Below are positions 1-10,827 of a stretch of DNA of 64,000 nt, piece after piece. The stretch is from assembly GCA_026419775.2 (NCBI GenBank), contig JAOPGA020000496.1, positions 62,001-126,000 on the forward strand, given 5' to 3'. The first letter of the stretch is position 1. Each line of letters begins with the position of its first letter. The translations under genes and the position numbers were made by a program. The notes below the pieces were generated by a model, which did no database searches, had not been told where the DNA came from, and saw only the letters and a list, made by a program, of their open reading frames with translations. The DNA comes from Acrasis kona. Its lineage: Eukaryota; Heterolobosea; Eutetramitea; Acrasida; Acrasidae.

Positions 1-85
1 CAGACACAGAGGATTTTACGGGTCCATGAAGGATCAAGAAAAACTTTCCAGTGCAAGGACTAACATTGCTTATACTGTACAATGA
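1..85 (+). CDS. possible 3' end of an upstream gene (partial)
   Basis: Two plus-strand frames are open from the left edge. One closes with TAA at 61-63 and the other with TGA at 83-85. The second reads like protein (Gly-Phe-Tyr-Gly-Ser-Met-Lys, then a mixed polar tail). The neighbour at 132 is on the opposite strand, so a convergent gene tail here is plausible. Too little sequence is present to choose a frame or a family. Confidence 0.25.
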   Translation, partial: RHRGFYGSMKDQEKLSSARTNIAYTVQ

Positions 86-131
86 TCTGTATTAAATTCA
101 TTTTATTAACAATAATGTACAATATAATATA

Positions 132-1589
132 TCAAGCGGTTGAACCTTCCCCCTCTGAAAGTTCATCCTTATTTTCCTTTTCCATGGCACTTTTCATTGC
201 ATTTAATCTATTAAAAGACGACCTTTTGATGTCCTTCATAAAATCAACTTCAGCATGCTTTTGAACAATGTTATCGAGGTCCTCCTTCGACAACTCCAAC
301 ACATCACAAAATGTCACGGTCCTCACACTAGCTGTTCTTTTACCATCACCCAATAGGGCCATCTCGCCTATATAACTTCCAGCACCGAGCGATATAATGA
401 AATTGCCACCGCCCGTTGTAATTTCGACTTGTCCTTTGTTTACAAAGAACATTTTATCTCCAACTTCACCGCACGTGAATATATATTCATTAGGAGCAAA
501 CACTCGCTGTTTTAACTTTATAATCAACTCATGCAACAACTTGTCGGAGGCCCTTCGTAAAAAGGGTACTTGAGCAACGAGATTTTTATTTGTGTGCAAA
601 ATAATTTCAGATTTCATGGAGTCGGGTAGGTCGTTCAAAATCTTGCTTTCTTCTTCATTTTGGTCATGATATATTTTGTACTCCATATATTCACAAACCC
701 TTTTTGTTAACTGAATGGGAACTTTTTTACGGCGTAGATAGTTATGCAACTTTTCAATTCTTTCCTGTGCAATATTGTCCCTTTGGTTGGCCATAGATAG
801 GATGGAAGAGCTTAATGAACCAATGATAGACGCATAAGAAGTTATACTTGCAAGACTAATGAACACAACAAAAACACGTTGAGTATGAGTTTGAGGGGAT
901 CCTGTTCCTGTATCAGCCCCACTCATTTTGCCTATTCCCCAGAATAGAGCATAAGCATAACGAATCAATAATGGTTCCTGAGCCCATTCGACGCCCATCA
1001 CAAAGTCATCAGATCCATAACCTTGCACGATGCACATCAAGGACCATGCACATCCAATCCAATGAGTTAACATGAATATTAATAAAACTTGTGAAAAGAT
1101 GTGAATGTATGTTGGATTGAGGTATGAACTTAATCGTACTGCTGTTCTGTTCATGGCCTGCACTAACCTAACAAAGTGTAGTAACTTTGGCATTCTCGCC
1201 ACCATACAAAATAATTCCAATAAAACTGCATTCTCACGCGTGTGTTGCATTTTGGCCCAGACTTCTACAAATGTATCCAATGGGAGACTGCAAAAGACAT
1301 CAAGATAAAAGTCTGCTGCGACATATCTCTTCTTCAATTCAACATAATCTGTAATAAGTTCACCCTCATAATACCGAGCAAGTCTCGGTTGAATATATAC
1401 AGTATTTAGGAACAGAATCAAGTCCGTCGCAAAATCAAACATCTCATAAGGTGTGTTTGAGTACTCTGGAGCAAATCCTGTTTTGAACGGTACAATAAAT
1501 AAAACGTGTATCCAAGATACGCAGAGCATGTATTTCCACGCCTTTGTGTACGGGCTATTCGGTAGCAGTATTGTTGTGTTCTCCTTCAT
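132..1589 (-). CDS. cyclic nucleotide-gated ion channel (CNG/HCN/EAG superfamily)
   Basis: Six-TM channel subunit of 485 aa. It opens with the superfamily motif LLPNSPYTKAWKYML before S1, and the S1-S4 helices follow (about 20-180). A pore helix FWGIGKMSG lies near 215-225. A C-linker rich in charged helices (about 265-350) leads to a cyclic-nucleotide-binding domain (about 355-455). That domain has the phosphate-binding cassette GEMALLGDGKRTASV, with the key Glu and Arg. The filter reads GADTGTG, not GYG, so K+ selectivity is not expected. The ATG at 1589 is used; a TAA lies ten codons upstream in frame, and an AG-ending stretch just before leaves room for an undetected 5' exon. It acts in plasma or flagellar membrane and is probably gated by cAMP or cGMP (inference). 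Confidence 0.85.
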   Translation of the reverse strand: MKENTTILLPNSPYTKAWKYMLCVSWIHVLFIVPFKTGFAPEYSNTPYEMFDFATDLILFLNTVYIQPRLARYYEGELITDYVELKKRYVAADFYLDVFCSLPLDTFVEVWAKMQHTRENAVLLELFCMVARMPKLLHFVRLVQAMNRTAVRLSSYLNPTYIHIFSQVLLIFMLTHWIGCAWSLMCIVQGYGSDDFVMGVEWAQEPLLIRYAYALFWGIGKMSGADTGTGSPQTHTQRVFVVFISLASITSYASIIGSLSSSILSMANQRDNIAQERIEKLHNYLRRKKVPIQLTKRVCEYMEYKIYHDQNEEESKILNDLPDSMKSEIILHTNKNLVAQVPFLRRASDKLLHELIIKLKQRVFAPNEYIFTCGEVGDKMFFVNKGQVEITTGGGNFIISLGAGSYIGEMALLGDGKRTASVRTVTFCDVLELSKEDLDNIVQKHAEVDFMKDIKRSSFNRLNAMKSAMEKENKDELSEGEGSTA

Positions 1590-2044
1590 CAATCTTTCTT
1601 CACTTGTAATAATAGATTAATGTTATTTTTGGCATTATTGGAATCTATGAAAACATCTTGAAAAAAGTTACAGTACCTGTAGAGTTGTAAAACAAGGAAA
1701 AAATTGGGATGTATTTTTGGTGTGGATAATTTTATGATACTTTTATAAAAGTCTAAGTCCAGCTCATGCTATATATAGCGCTCTCTGTGCTTCGTTTATT
1801 GCCAACGCGCTCACGAAAAGTCATTTTACAGATACAAATTTCTTGAACGCACTGTTAACATGTTGGTCAATGAAATCTGCATTTCCTGCTTGCATACACT
1901 GTTTTGAAAAAGTGTCCGGAGTTTTACAACTCCTATGGGAAAGTACGCGATAGGTCCATTATAGAGTTGACCAGATGTCTATCCTCACGTCTTTTTATGG
2001 CATGTCATCAACTTCAAAAAAAACCAAGTGATTCAACACATAAC
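1590..2044. promoter_or_regulatory. divergent intergenic region with a TATA-like element
   Basis: This is the gap between the minus-strand channel gene and the plus-strand surface-protein gene. It holds an eight-base TATATATA-type motif at about 1769-1777 and no long open frame. In-frame codons upstream of 2045 include an ATG at 1997, which would add 16 residues before the signal peptide. Promoter function is inferred from position only. Confidence 0.3.
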
Positions 2045-4548
2045 ATGGTCAAGTTGTCATTTATCCTGTTAGCAACTTGCTTTCTCTTGTCTTACTGCCA
2101 ACGTGAAAGCCGCCATCACTACAACATTGGCCCCAACATCACGGTTGACGGATCTTACCAGATTGGAGCATTTAATGCTACCACATTTTCTTTTTATGAA
2201 GAAAATGGAGCAATATTCTATGTTTCAGTTATTTACTTTAAATTCGGGTCTCCAGCTTCAGAATCAAATTATGACTTGAGGGCTGATTCATTTATTGATT
2301 TGGCCGATATATTTGATTACGATATTTTACCTACTACCACAAACAGAATCATCTACTACCAAATGAGAACGATCCCTGACGCAGAAATTGGAAACTACAT
2401 CTCAGAGATGAAGTACAGCACCACGTTGTACGAAAATGTTCCCTTAGTCATGAACTCAACTATAAATACGGAAAAGTTGACACCGGTTGACAATACCTAT
2501 TTTGTTTACGCACAAGTTGATGATGTTAGTTCGTTCATATTGTACACTGAAAAATATAATTCTCCCCTTTGGAACGTTGGATACGGAGATGCATATCAAA
2601 GTGAAACCAAGGCCTTCGTGTACAAAAAAGACCAGAGCAAGAATGGAATTCTTAACATTTACATGAGAGCAAATACAACAGTTGGTTTCTACACCAATGT
2701 AGATTCGATTCCAGTAAAAGAAATTAGTGCCGTCCAGTCAGAGCTCTTGCTTGTTGTACCCTCTGAGAAGGTCCGTTTCAACATGGTCTTCTCCCAAAAT
2801 ACCGTGCCCACTTTACAAACAGCTCTTTCTATTGGTCTAGGTATATCGTGCGTCAACCTCGACAACAGCATTACCTTCGAGAGGAACTCCACAAAGTCTA
2901 GAACCTCAACAGGCGCAGAAATCAACTTGGAGAAATTTTTCGCCCCCACGCCCCAAAATTTCAGTTGTGACATGACCGTTTATAGTGGGTTGACCGCTCC
3001 ACAAGTGATCCCTGTCAACTTGTACAACAAGAACATTGAAATCCAACAAGTGGATAGAATAATAGAAGTCAAAACACAACAACTATTATCCAAAAAGACT
3101 TTATATTTCAGCTTCCCAATTATACCAGTCAACAACAAAAGAGAGTTCACTTATGAACTATTACTTGAGATGCGAACAGCATACACGGGTGCCACGTTCG
3201 AACTATCTATGATCTTCTCAGGACGAGTCGCATTTACAACTACAAAATTTCAAGGAAGAGCAATCATCACGGGAAATGGACAACCATTACGAGTGGAGGT
3301 TACCTATTATTATGATCCACGCTGGAGAGGTCTAGACGACAAAATAAAGTTGACATTGGATGAACTCACAACCGCACCCACACCCACACCTACACCAACA
3401 GTATTACCTACACTCCCTGTCGAACCAACTGTCATACCAACTTCCACACCTACCATGACAAGAATACCAACATCAACATCTAGACCTACTCCAACTCGAC
3501 CAACAACTGCTACATTTGCACCCACACAGACACCAAAACCAACGACAACAAGTCCTCCTACACCTGCTCCAAGGATTGTTTGCTACGGCATCATCAGTAC
3601 AGACAGATCAGTTTGCTCTTATAACGGTAAATGTGTCTCCTATAACAATTGCGTTTGTGACATTGCATACATTGGAAAGCAGTGTGAGAAGAATGTAAAG
3701 TCGTCATCACTGAGTGTCAACTCGTTAACATCCAAACAAGAAGCATCCATATCATCTTATATGACACCTAAATCGGCATCCATCTCCAACATTAACTACA
3801 ACAATTCTATGCAACTCACATTTAACGCCGAACAATCAAACTCTCAAAGTGTATGTTTGGCAGCCTACATTCAACATTACGTGGTTATCAAAGTTACATG
3901 TTGATCAGCTTGCCCAATTTCGTAGAAGAAACCTCTACTGAGTTGTACTTGTACTCCACGGAGTCTACTGCCTTCATCAGTGCTTCCATTTATGTTTCCA
4001 AATTTACGATTTCGCTCGTACTAAAATCAGGTGATGTTTCCGATTACAGAACAGTGTTTAGTATGAAACGAAATGAAAAATATTTTTTGATAGTCAGCGC
4101 GAGCAGCAAGGGAAATAGCATCAAAGCACAAGTAGTGGATTCCGGCAATGAAGGATACCCTACTGTAAGTATTGAGGTTCCCGATGACGTTGCTGGAGAA
4201 CTCGGCAAAAAATTCCGCAATTGTATTGTAATGAACGTTGATGCGAAGAGGAGTGTAAATGCAAAGTATGATGGATATCAAGTGAGTGCTTATTATCATG
4301 GAGTACAAAACATTGGAGCGATTGGCGACTTGAAGCATGAAGACGTAAGCGACGACAGTATGCCGCTTTGGTTGAAGATTGTTATTGGTGTTGTAAGTGG
4401 TGTAGCTGGTTGTTTGGCTTTGTGTTGTTTAGGTGTAGTAGCTGTAGTGATCGTTGTGTCAGTTAGAAGAAACAAGGCAAAGAATGAATCATTGAATTAT
4501 CGATTGATGACTGATTCAGAGATGAATCCAACAACAATTAGTCAGTAA
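2045..4548 (+). CDS. secreted/type I membrane protein with Pro-Thr linker and EGF-like domain; reading frame broken near 3850-3905
   Basis: The start at 2045 opens a clean signal peptide (MVKLSFILLATCFLLSYC). The ectodomain is beta-rich with many Asn-X-Ser/Thr sites. A Pro-Thr tract follows at about 3370-3570, then a Cys-rich EGF-like unit (CSYNGKCVSYNNCVCD) at about 3583-3690. The frame ends with TGA at 3902-3904. A second frame, open from 3826, continues with beta-rich sequence, one TM helix (about 4366-4470) and a short basic tail, ending at 4548. Joining the frames would give about 833 aa with signal peptide, ectodomain and TM. No GT-AG pair I tried gave a convincing in-phase intron: GTATGT at 3851 needs an acceptor at 3942 that deletes conserved-looking sequence. 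I therefore call an indel or an unusual splice. The architecture resembles the giant protein at 47471. Function is unknown; a surface or adhesin-like role is inference. Confidence 0.6.
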
Positions 4549-4659
4549 TAAACTTGGTTTTTTATATTTTATGTGTGATGATAATTATTCAACAACAACC
4601 CAAACCCTTGTTTTGATAAGAATTTGGTGCCTGAAAGGTGAAAACTTTTTTCAAAAGAA

Positions 4660-4742
4660 TGCCTCAAGCGTGGATCGAACACGCTACCTTACGATCTTCA
4701 GTCGTACGCTCTATTCTTAAATCCCAGATGAGCTATTGAGGC
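4660..4742 (-). tRNA. tRNA-Phe (GAA) with enlarged D-loop
   Basis: Read on the minus strand, a 7-bp acceptor stem GCCTCAA/TTGAGGC with discriminator A encloses three arms. The D-stem is GCTC/GAGC. The anticodon stem TACGA/TCGTA has loop CTGAAGA, so the anticodon is GAA. The T-stem is GCGTG/CACGC with loop TTCGATC. The variable loop has 5 nt. The D-loop is 18 nt instead of the usual 7-11, with about ten extra A/T-rich bases after the GGG. Total length is 83 nt rather than about 73. No canonical intron lies after position 37. The flanks are AT-rich. Confidence 0.9.
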
Positions 4743-4852
4743 CATATAAAATAAATAATAATTAGTTAGATAATTTTTTATTATCAAGTAAGATATTTTG
4801 GTGCATTTCCTTTTTTGTTCAGTAGATCAATTTACGTTAGACTACAGAAAAA

Positions 4853-5794
4853 ATGAACGATTCAGACAATAATCAAACGATGGGCTCGAAGGATGAAGAA
4901 ATCAAGCACTTAAATGAAAAATTAGAAAATTTACAGCTTAGTCATGAGGATGAAAGATGTGAATGGAATAGGAAAAACAAATACCTTCAACTTAGACTTG
5001 CAAGAGCATTGCTAGAAAACTCAAACCTGAAAGAAAAAAAGCCCAACCATAAACTACTTTTCACTATTAACATTCAGTTCGAAAATAACCTCAACATAAA
5101 CTACAACGGAGAGGACGCAGAATTGCTTAGTGACGCGGTTAATGGTTTGACGAAACTTCAGGAAACAATTTTGGGTACCGACATCACTTCTCAACTGCAG
5201 CAGCAATTAGAACTGTTCAGAACAATGGCACAAGAACAAAGCGACACGTTAATAGCCAACGTACACAATACAAACCAAGTAAGCGTAGAAAATGTAGCTC
5301 CACCTTCCACCACGAAACAGGATGCTGAAACTATGACAAATCAAGAGGAACAGCTATTGCACAATGAAAAAATAGAGTTGGATTCGCCGGAAGTTACAAG
5401 CTGTTCAATTAACGACATTGTCCCTGAGGAAGATGTCGTTTTAGTAGTTGGCCATGTGGAACAGGTTGTAGATACTATAATTGTGAACAAAGTTGCCACC
5501 AAACACACAGAGAAAGACGAAGCTGTTACGAAATTGGAGAAGAAATTAGAAATGGAAAGAAGGGTCAGCAGAAATTTGTACAGAAAGTTACTCCAGATAG
5601 AAAGGAACTATCACCCACAAAATGCTGAAATAGAAGAGAGATATGAATTGGTTGAAATTTTATCTGACCAAAATGTATGTTTTGAACAAGAAGAGGAAAA
5701 CACAAATTGTACAGCGGGCGTAAAAGGACTGCTAAAGAAACTTTTACCAATTGATAAGCTTGGTATTAGAACCAGGAGGAACACCGTTTATTGA
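4853..5794 (+). CDS. hypothetical coiled-coil protein
   Basis: Single-exon frame of 313 aa starting MNDSDNNQT. Residues 12-60 and about 215-245 are heptad-rich (Leu/Lys/Glu), predicting coiled coils at both ends around a polar, low-complexity middle. There is no signal peptide, TM segment or recognised domain. It lies between the tRNA and the pseudouridine gene with its own AT-rich leader. I do not recognise a family. Confidence 0.6.
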   Translation: MNDSDNNQTMGSKDEEIKHLNEKLENLQLSHEDERCEWNRKNKYLQLRLARALLENSNLKEKKPNHKLLFTINIQFENNLNINYNGEDAELLSDAVNGLTKLQETILGTDITSQLQQQLELFRTMAQEQSDTLIANVHNTNQVSVENVAPPSTTKQDAETMTNQEEQLLHNEKIELDSPEVTSCSINDIVPEEDVVLVVGHVEQVVDTIIVNKVATKHTEKDEAVTKLEKKLEMERRVSRNLYRKLLQIERNYHPQNAEIEERYELVEILSDQNVCFEQEEENTNCTAGVKGLLKKLLPIDKLGIRTRRNTVY

Positions 5795-6131
5795 TTTTGA
5801 GTTTACAAGTGTCAAACATCAAATGAGTGATTCCGAACTGCCCGTGAGGTGTTTGGGGAAATGATAAACCCATGCAGATCCAATTAGCATGAGCACCAAA
5901 TGATCAAATATCAGGAAGTTGATTTAAATGTCATATTTCGATAAGCATTCTTCGTTACTAAATGTCTTGTGGTGCTTTGATTTTGAATTGATATTTTAAT
6001 AAAACTGGCTTACGAAAATACTGCTTATCATTGGCCTTAATAAACTTCTCTCTTGAATTGAAAATTCGGTTCATATCCAATGTCTTTATAATAGCAAATT
6101 GTAATAACTATCAGTTGATTGAAAAGCAAAC
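5795..6131. other. intergenic gap, nothing recognised
   Basis: AT-rich spacer between the coiled-coil gene and the pseudouridine gene. I see no long open frame, tRNA-like fold or repeat here. Confidence 0.5.
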
Positions 6132-8264
6132 ATGACCAACGCCCGTCATCGACTTTCTGTTATAGCCAATCATATGCTATCAAAGCCGCTTATGCAAGTT
6201 GCAAAAGCATCATCTGAACATTTACAGAAGAATAACATTCCAACACATTGGTATAAAGAATTACAATTTTCAAAACAAGTTAAACATGCACTTGATAACA
6301 ATCTGCCAGTGGTTGCATTAGAATCAACAATTATTTCGCACGGTATGCCATTTCCTCAAAACGTCGAGACGGCAGTCTTAGTCGAAGAACAAATCAAAAA
6401 GTATGGTGCAACGCCAGCGACTATAGCTATTCTTGATGGAATCATTCACATCGGTCTGGACAAGGAACAACTCACACACCTCGGTAAACTTGGTAAGAAA
6501 TGCATCAAAACATCAAGAAGAGATATTGCAGTTGTTTGTGCTAACAAACAGAACGGCGCCACCACTGTTTCTGGTACAATGATTCTCGCTCATCTTGCCG
6601 GAATCAATGTATTCGTTACAGGAGGAATAGGAGGTGTTCACAGAGGAGTTACAGAGACAATGGACATTTCAGCAGATCTCACAGAGCTTGGTAGAACGCC
6701 TCTATGTGTTGTAAGTGCTGGTGTGAAGTCAATTTTGGACATTCCACGAACCCTTGAATACTTGGAAACCAGTGGTGTGACTGTAGCATCCTTTGGCACC
6801 TCCGAATTTCCTGCATTCTTTACAAGCAAGTCTGGTTACAAATCTCACATTGAAGTAGGGACCACTCAAGAATGTGCACGTATCCTAAAATCAAACTTGG
6901 ACTTGAACCTCAAGAGCGGAATGATTGTAGCAGTACCTATTCCAAAGGACAAGGAAGCACAAACAGGATCAATAACGCATGCAATTGAAACTGCTCTATT
7001 TGAAATGGATGCACAGAAAGTAGGTGGAAAAGACGCAACACCGTTCCTTCTTCAAAGAGTAAACGAGTTGACTGGTGGTGAGTCCCTCAAAGCAAGTAAG
7101 TAGACTTTTTGAAAAATGTAATTTATTATAGATATCGCACTCGTACTCAATAATGCCAGAATAGGAGCTCAGATAGCAAGTGACTTTTGTAAATTAAAAG
7201 TATGAATTGTCTGCTCAACCACTGTTTCTTACATTCTCAAGAACCCATCACTACGCGTCAACAGCGACTCAGATCCTAACATTATTCTTATAGGAGGCGC
7301 TGTCTTGGATATTACATCTGCACCCAAACCAAACACTCCGTTGATTGCAAATACGTCTAATCCTGGTAGCGTGAATTTAACTTTTGGTGGAGTGGCTAGA
7401 AATGTTCATGAAGTACTGGTTTCAAAACTAAATGTAGAAAATGTAATGTTTATTACTGCTGTTGGTAGTGATTCCTTTGGAAAGTTGATAACATCTCATT
7501 TGGGTGGCTCTGGTGATATTGCTGTTGGTCCTAACCGAACTGCTGTTTATAATTGTGTAATGGATCATACTGGAGAAATGACAAGTGCTATTGCGGACAT
7601 GGATGTTTTAGAATGTGACTTGACGCCCCAACATGTGCATAATGTATTATCTAAAAAGTTGAATACTATTGGTCAACGTGTAGTCTTTCTTGATGGCAAT
7701 CCCAGTGTTCAAGTGTTTGAGAAAGTATGTGAAATGTGTCCAAATAATTACCTCTTGTTTTTTGATCCCACAAGCATTCCAAAATGTACGAAACCAATTA
7801 TCGCAAAATGTCTTGATAGAATTGATTACATAAAACCAAACCAAGATGAGTTATTTGCCATGAGCTTATACCTATACGAAGAGATTGGAACCCGACCTGA
7901 AGTGAAAGAACTTAATATTAGAGACATTAATGACTGCTTAAAATTGTTGATTGTTTATGGTGGTGTCAAGAATATTCTTCTAACACTTGGAGCTGATGGT
8001 GTTATTTTTGCTAAAAAATCCAAAAATAATTCTATTTACAAGAAGCATTTTCCAACTTTTCCAATGAAGGCATCTGACAGAGTGAATGTCACTGGGTGTG
8101 GCGATAACTTTTGTGGTGGATTTATCTACGGAATTGGAAACGGATACAATGTGGAGGAAAGTATTTTGATGGGCATGAGAGCGGCTCATCTAACATTACA
8201 ATCGCCATTTGCAGTTCACCCATTGTTAAATACTGAATATATCACAAATTCAGATTTGAAATAA
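6132..8264 (+). CDS. bifunctional pseudouridine-5'-phosphate glycosidase / pseudouridine kinase
   Basis: Two-domain enzyme of 651 aa for pseudouridine salvage. The kinase phosphorylates pseudouridine, and the glycosidase cleaves pseudouridine-5'-phosphate to uracil and ribose-5-phosphate. The N-terminal half (about 50-320) is a PsuG/IndA glycosidase with VALESTIISHGMPFPQN and the TVSGTM segment. The C-terminal half (about 325-645) is a PfkB kinase with an N-terminal GGAVLDIT motif and the catalytic signature VTGCGDNFCGGF. The halves lie in separate open frames. A GTAAGT at 7096 and an AG at 7271-7272 join them in phase (177-nt intron); a second choice, 7100 to 7264, is also in phase. The same fusion is known from fungi and other eukaryotes. 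The first 50 residues are basic and could be a targeting peptide (inference). Confidence 0.9.
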
Positions 8265-8423
8265 ATTCAATTAATACAACCTATTTTTACAAATCTGCTT
8301 CTATTTTTTGTAGTCTGTCTCTGTTTAAACTTCTAAAGTTGTATGTTTTTATATTCGCCAAGGAAGTAAGCACAAGATAAGCTTATTTTATTTGGTTGTG
8401 TTCGTTATTGTAATATACTCAAG

Positions 8424-10777
8424 ATGGATTTGTTTGGGACCTCCCTTAGCCCCACATCCCCATCAACTGGTTTGACGAGCTCTCTACCACCAACCCCAAT
8501 ATCTAAAAAGCTATCTTTAGACGATGCTTTTCGAGCTCATACCATGAAAAACAGCATTAAGGAGAATGTAACACATGTTCTTTTATCTGAATTCGACTTG
8601 GAAAAAGGATCTGTTATGCGATGCCAATACCCTAACCCAGTTATAGGAGCAGATGAAAATTACTTGGCAGACATGATGCTACCAGATGGAGTGCACAATA
8701 GACTTGAAGATTGGACCATGTTTTTTTTAAATAGGGATAGTAAACCACAAAAGCAGTCGAAACCAGATGCAAACACACTCCTCAACGAGGTCGATTTGGA
8801 TAAACATTTCGAAAGAGGGGAAGAGAAGAGCGTTCAGGCAACTGTACACGGTTTTGACGAAGAGAGAAACGGTAGTTAATTAATGTAGCGTCTTTGTGTT
8901 TACAGTTTTTACAGAGTGGGTATCTATTAGTCAAGCACAAACTACAATAACATTCCAAGGTTACAATGGGGCTATAAATTCAAGTAAGATGAAAACACAA
9001 ACTTGTTTTAATTATTAGTTTATGGTAGATTTTTGATACAAGACAGCAAAATTAAAATGTAAGGCCAGCTTGACGCTGCAACCAACTAATCTCGCAGAGC
9101 CATCACCGAGGAACTTAAATATCAAGTGTTAGAGGACCAACACAAAGATAGTGGTTTACACTTTGTTTCGTTACAAGATTTTCCAAGCAGTGCACCCGTC
9201 GGACTTTTGTTAGACGAAACGAGTGAATCCATGCTTATGAATTGGATCATTGAAATTAATGAAGCTAAACAAGCTGCAGCCCAACAAAACGTCCTTCCAT
9301 TCTTGTACTGCATCAACTTTGTAAGAACAAAAAAAGACTCCACCATGAAGCGTGGCGCCTCCGTTAAATCATTAGCACTTTGCAGCCCTCATCCTTACTT
9401 TTATGTATTCAAGGGATTGTTGCGTCATGCCATGGAACTCATTTTTGAGTCAGGAGAAGAACCAGAAACAATCATTCAAGATCTTTATCGAGTCATTAAT
9501 GAATTGGATTTATCTACTCTCGCTTCCAGCTTGTCGCCCACTCAAAAAAAAGTGTGGAGATATTCCATAGTTGACAAGGACATTGTAAATCATCCAGTCA
9601 AGTTGCTCTTCAGAGGAAAGAGTTTCAACTTGTTGATTCCACTAGCCATAGACGAAGATGAAATTGGAGACGAAAGAGTAATGTTTACGTTTAACTATTG
9701 TTTTGACACTTTGTAGGCCTCAGTTATCAAATTCATCTCAAAGTTCAAATCACATACCATGACCGTCTACAATGCCATTCTAGAGGAGAGACGTGTATTG
9801 TTCGTTGGTCACAACCAGTCCGCATCCGACGTGTGCTTTATTGTTCTGAGCGCAATCATGCTTGTGGCACCACCAATAACCAACCTACTCCGCACAAGAG
9901 TGTTCCCATATCAGAGTTTGACTCTAGGTGATGAATTTACAAATGTGTAAGCACTCACTCGGTGTAATCTAACAATGACAGGAAGGGATACATTGCAGGC
10001 GTTACGAACCCAATGTTCAAACAAAGGGAGGAGATGTGGGACCTGCTCTGCGATTTGGATACTGGAGAAGTGATCAAGAATGAAAAATCATATCAAAGTT
10101 CAGATCAATACGTTCACGAACTATCCCAATATCCACCCGATGGACACGACGAATTGGATCAACAATTCCTTCAACAAATAGTCAGCATGGTCAATTCACA
10201 TGCACTCAAAGGTGTCAACCACAGTTACTCTGAGGACAGCGTCAGAAGTCACTTTCAAGAATACACAAAAAGGATCATGAAGATGGTGCTTGGAGATGCC
10301 ATTTTCGAGGACGATGATGCAAAAGTGAGCATGGAAAATAAAAACATGTATCGTCTCTTGCTATTGAGAGATGTGGAACAGAGGAATACATTTGCTAATT
10401 ACATTGAGACGCGCCATCTGCAAAGAATGTTGACCACCATTGATGGAATTGACGCCGAAGAGTACGTATCGAGGTTGAGGATATGTCAGGATATGAGCGA
10501 AACAGAAGTCTTGTCAATCTTTCAGGATTTCGTCAGACACATTCGTACCCATCAGCAATTACTTGAATTTTTGAGTTTGTTGCCAGAAGCACAGGGCGGC
10601 TTGTATCCCATCGCTGTTGTGTTGTTCCATCCGAGCGAAGCCGTTCGTTTGAGTGCTGTTGCCTTCTTGCGTAGAATTGACACCATAAAGGAAGGGAATT
10701 GTTGTATTAGTCAGCTCAACACGTTTTTGATGTTGACCTATGATAGGACCTCTAGAGTTCTTCCACAGACTGATTAA
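8424..10777 (+). CDS. Afi1/SPA-type DENN-module protein
   Basis: Multi-exon gene. Exon 1 (8424 to about 8872) carries the Afi1 docking segment, including LLSEFDLEKGSVMRCQYP and LADMMLPDGVHNR. The exon from about 9098 to 9678 has FVRTKKDSTMKRGASVKSLA. Introns at 9679-9717 (39 nt) and 9947-9981 (35 nt) are in phase and rejoin the SPA/DENN core, with RRVLFVGHNQSA and then KGYIAGVTNPMF. The family (fungal Afi1/Anr2 and relatives) links Arf or Rab GTPases to polarity and vesicle traffic. The last exon (9982-10777) is helical. The stretch 8873-9097 holds one or two introns and perhaps a small exon near 8917-8983 (TTITFQGYNGAI). I could not fix its borders. Confidence 0.8.
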
Positions 10778-10827
10778 GTCAACTAAGAATAAAACTTTTT
10801 TGAACAAGTTGAAATGATTGTAATCTC

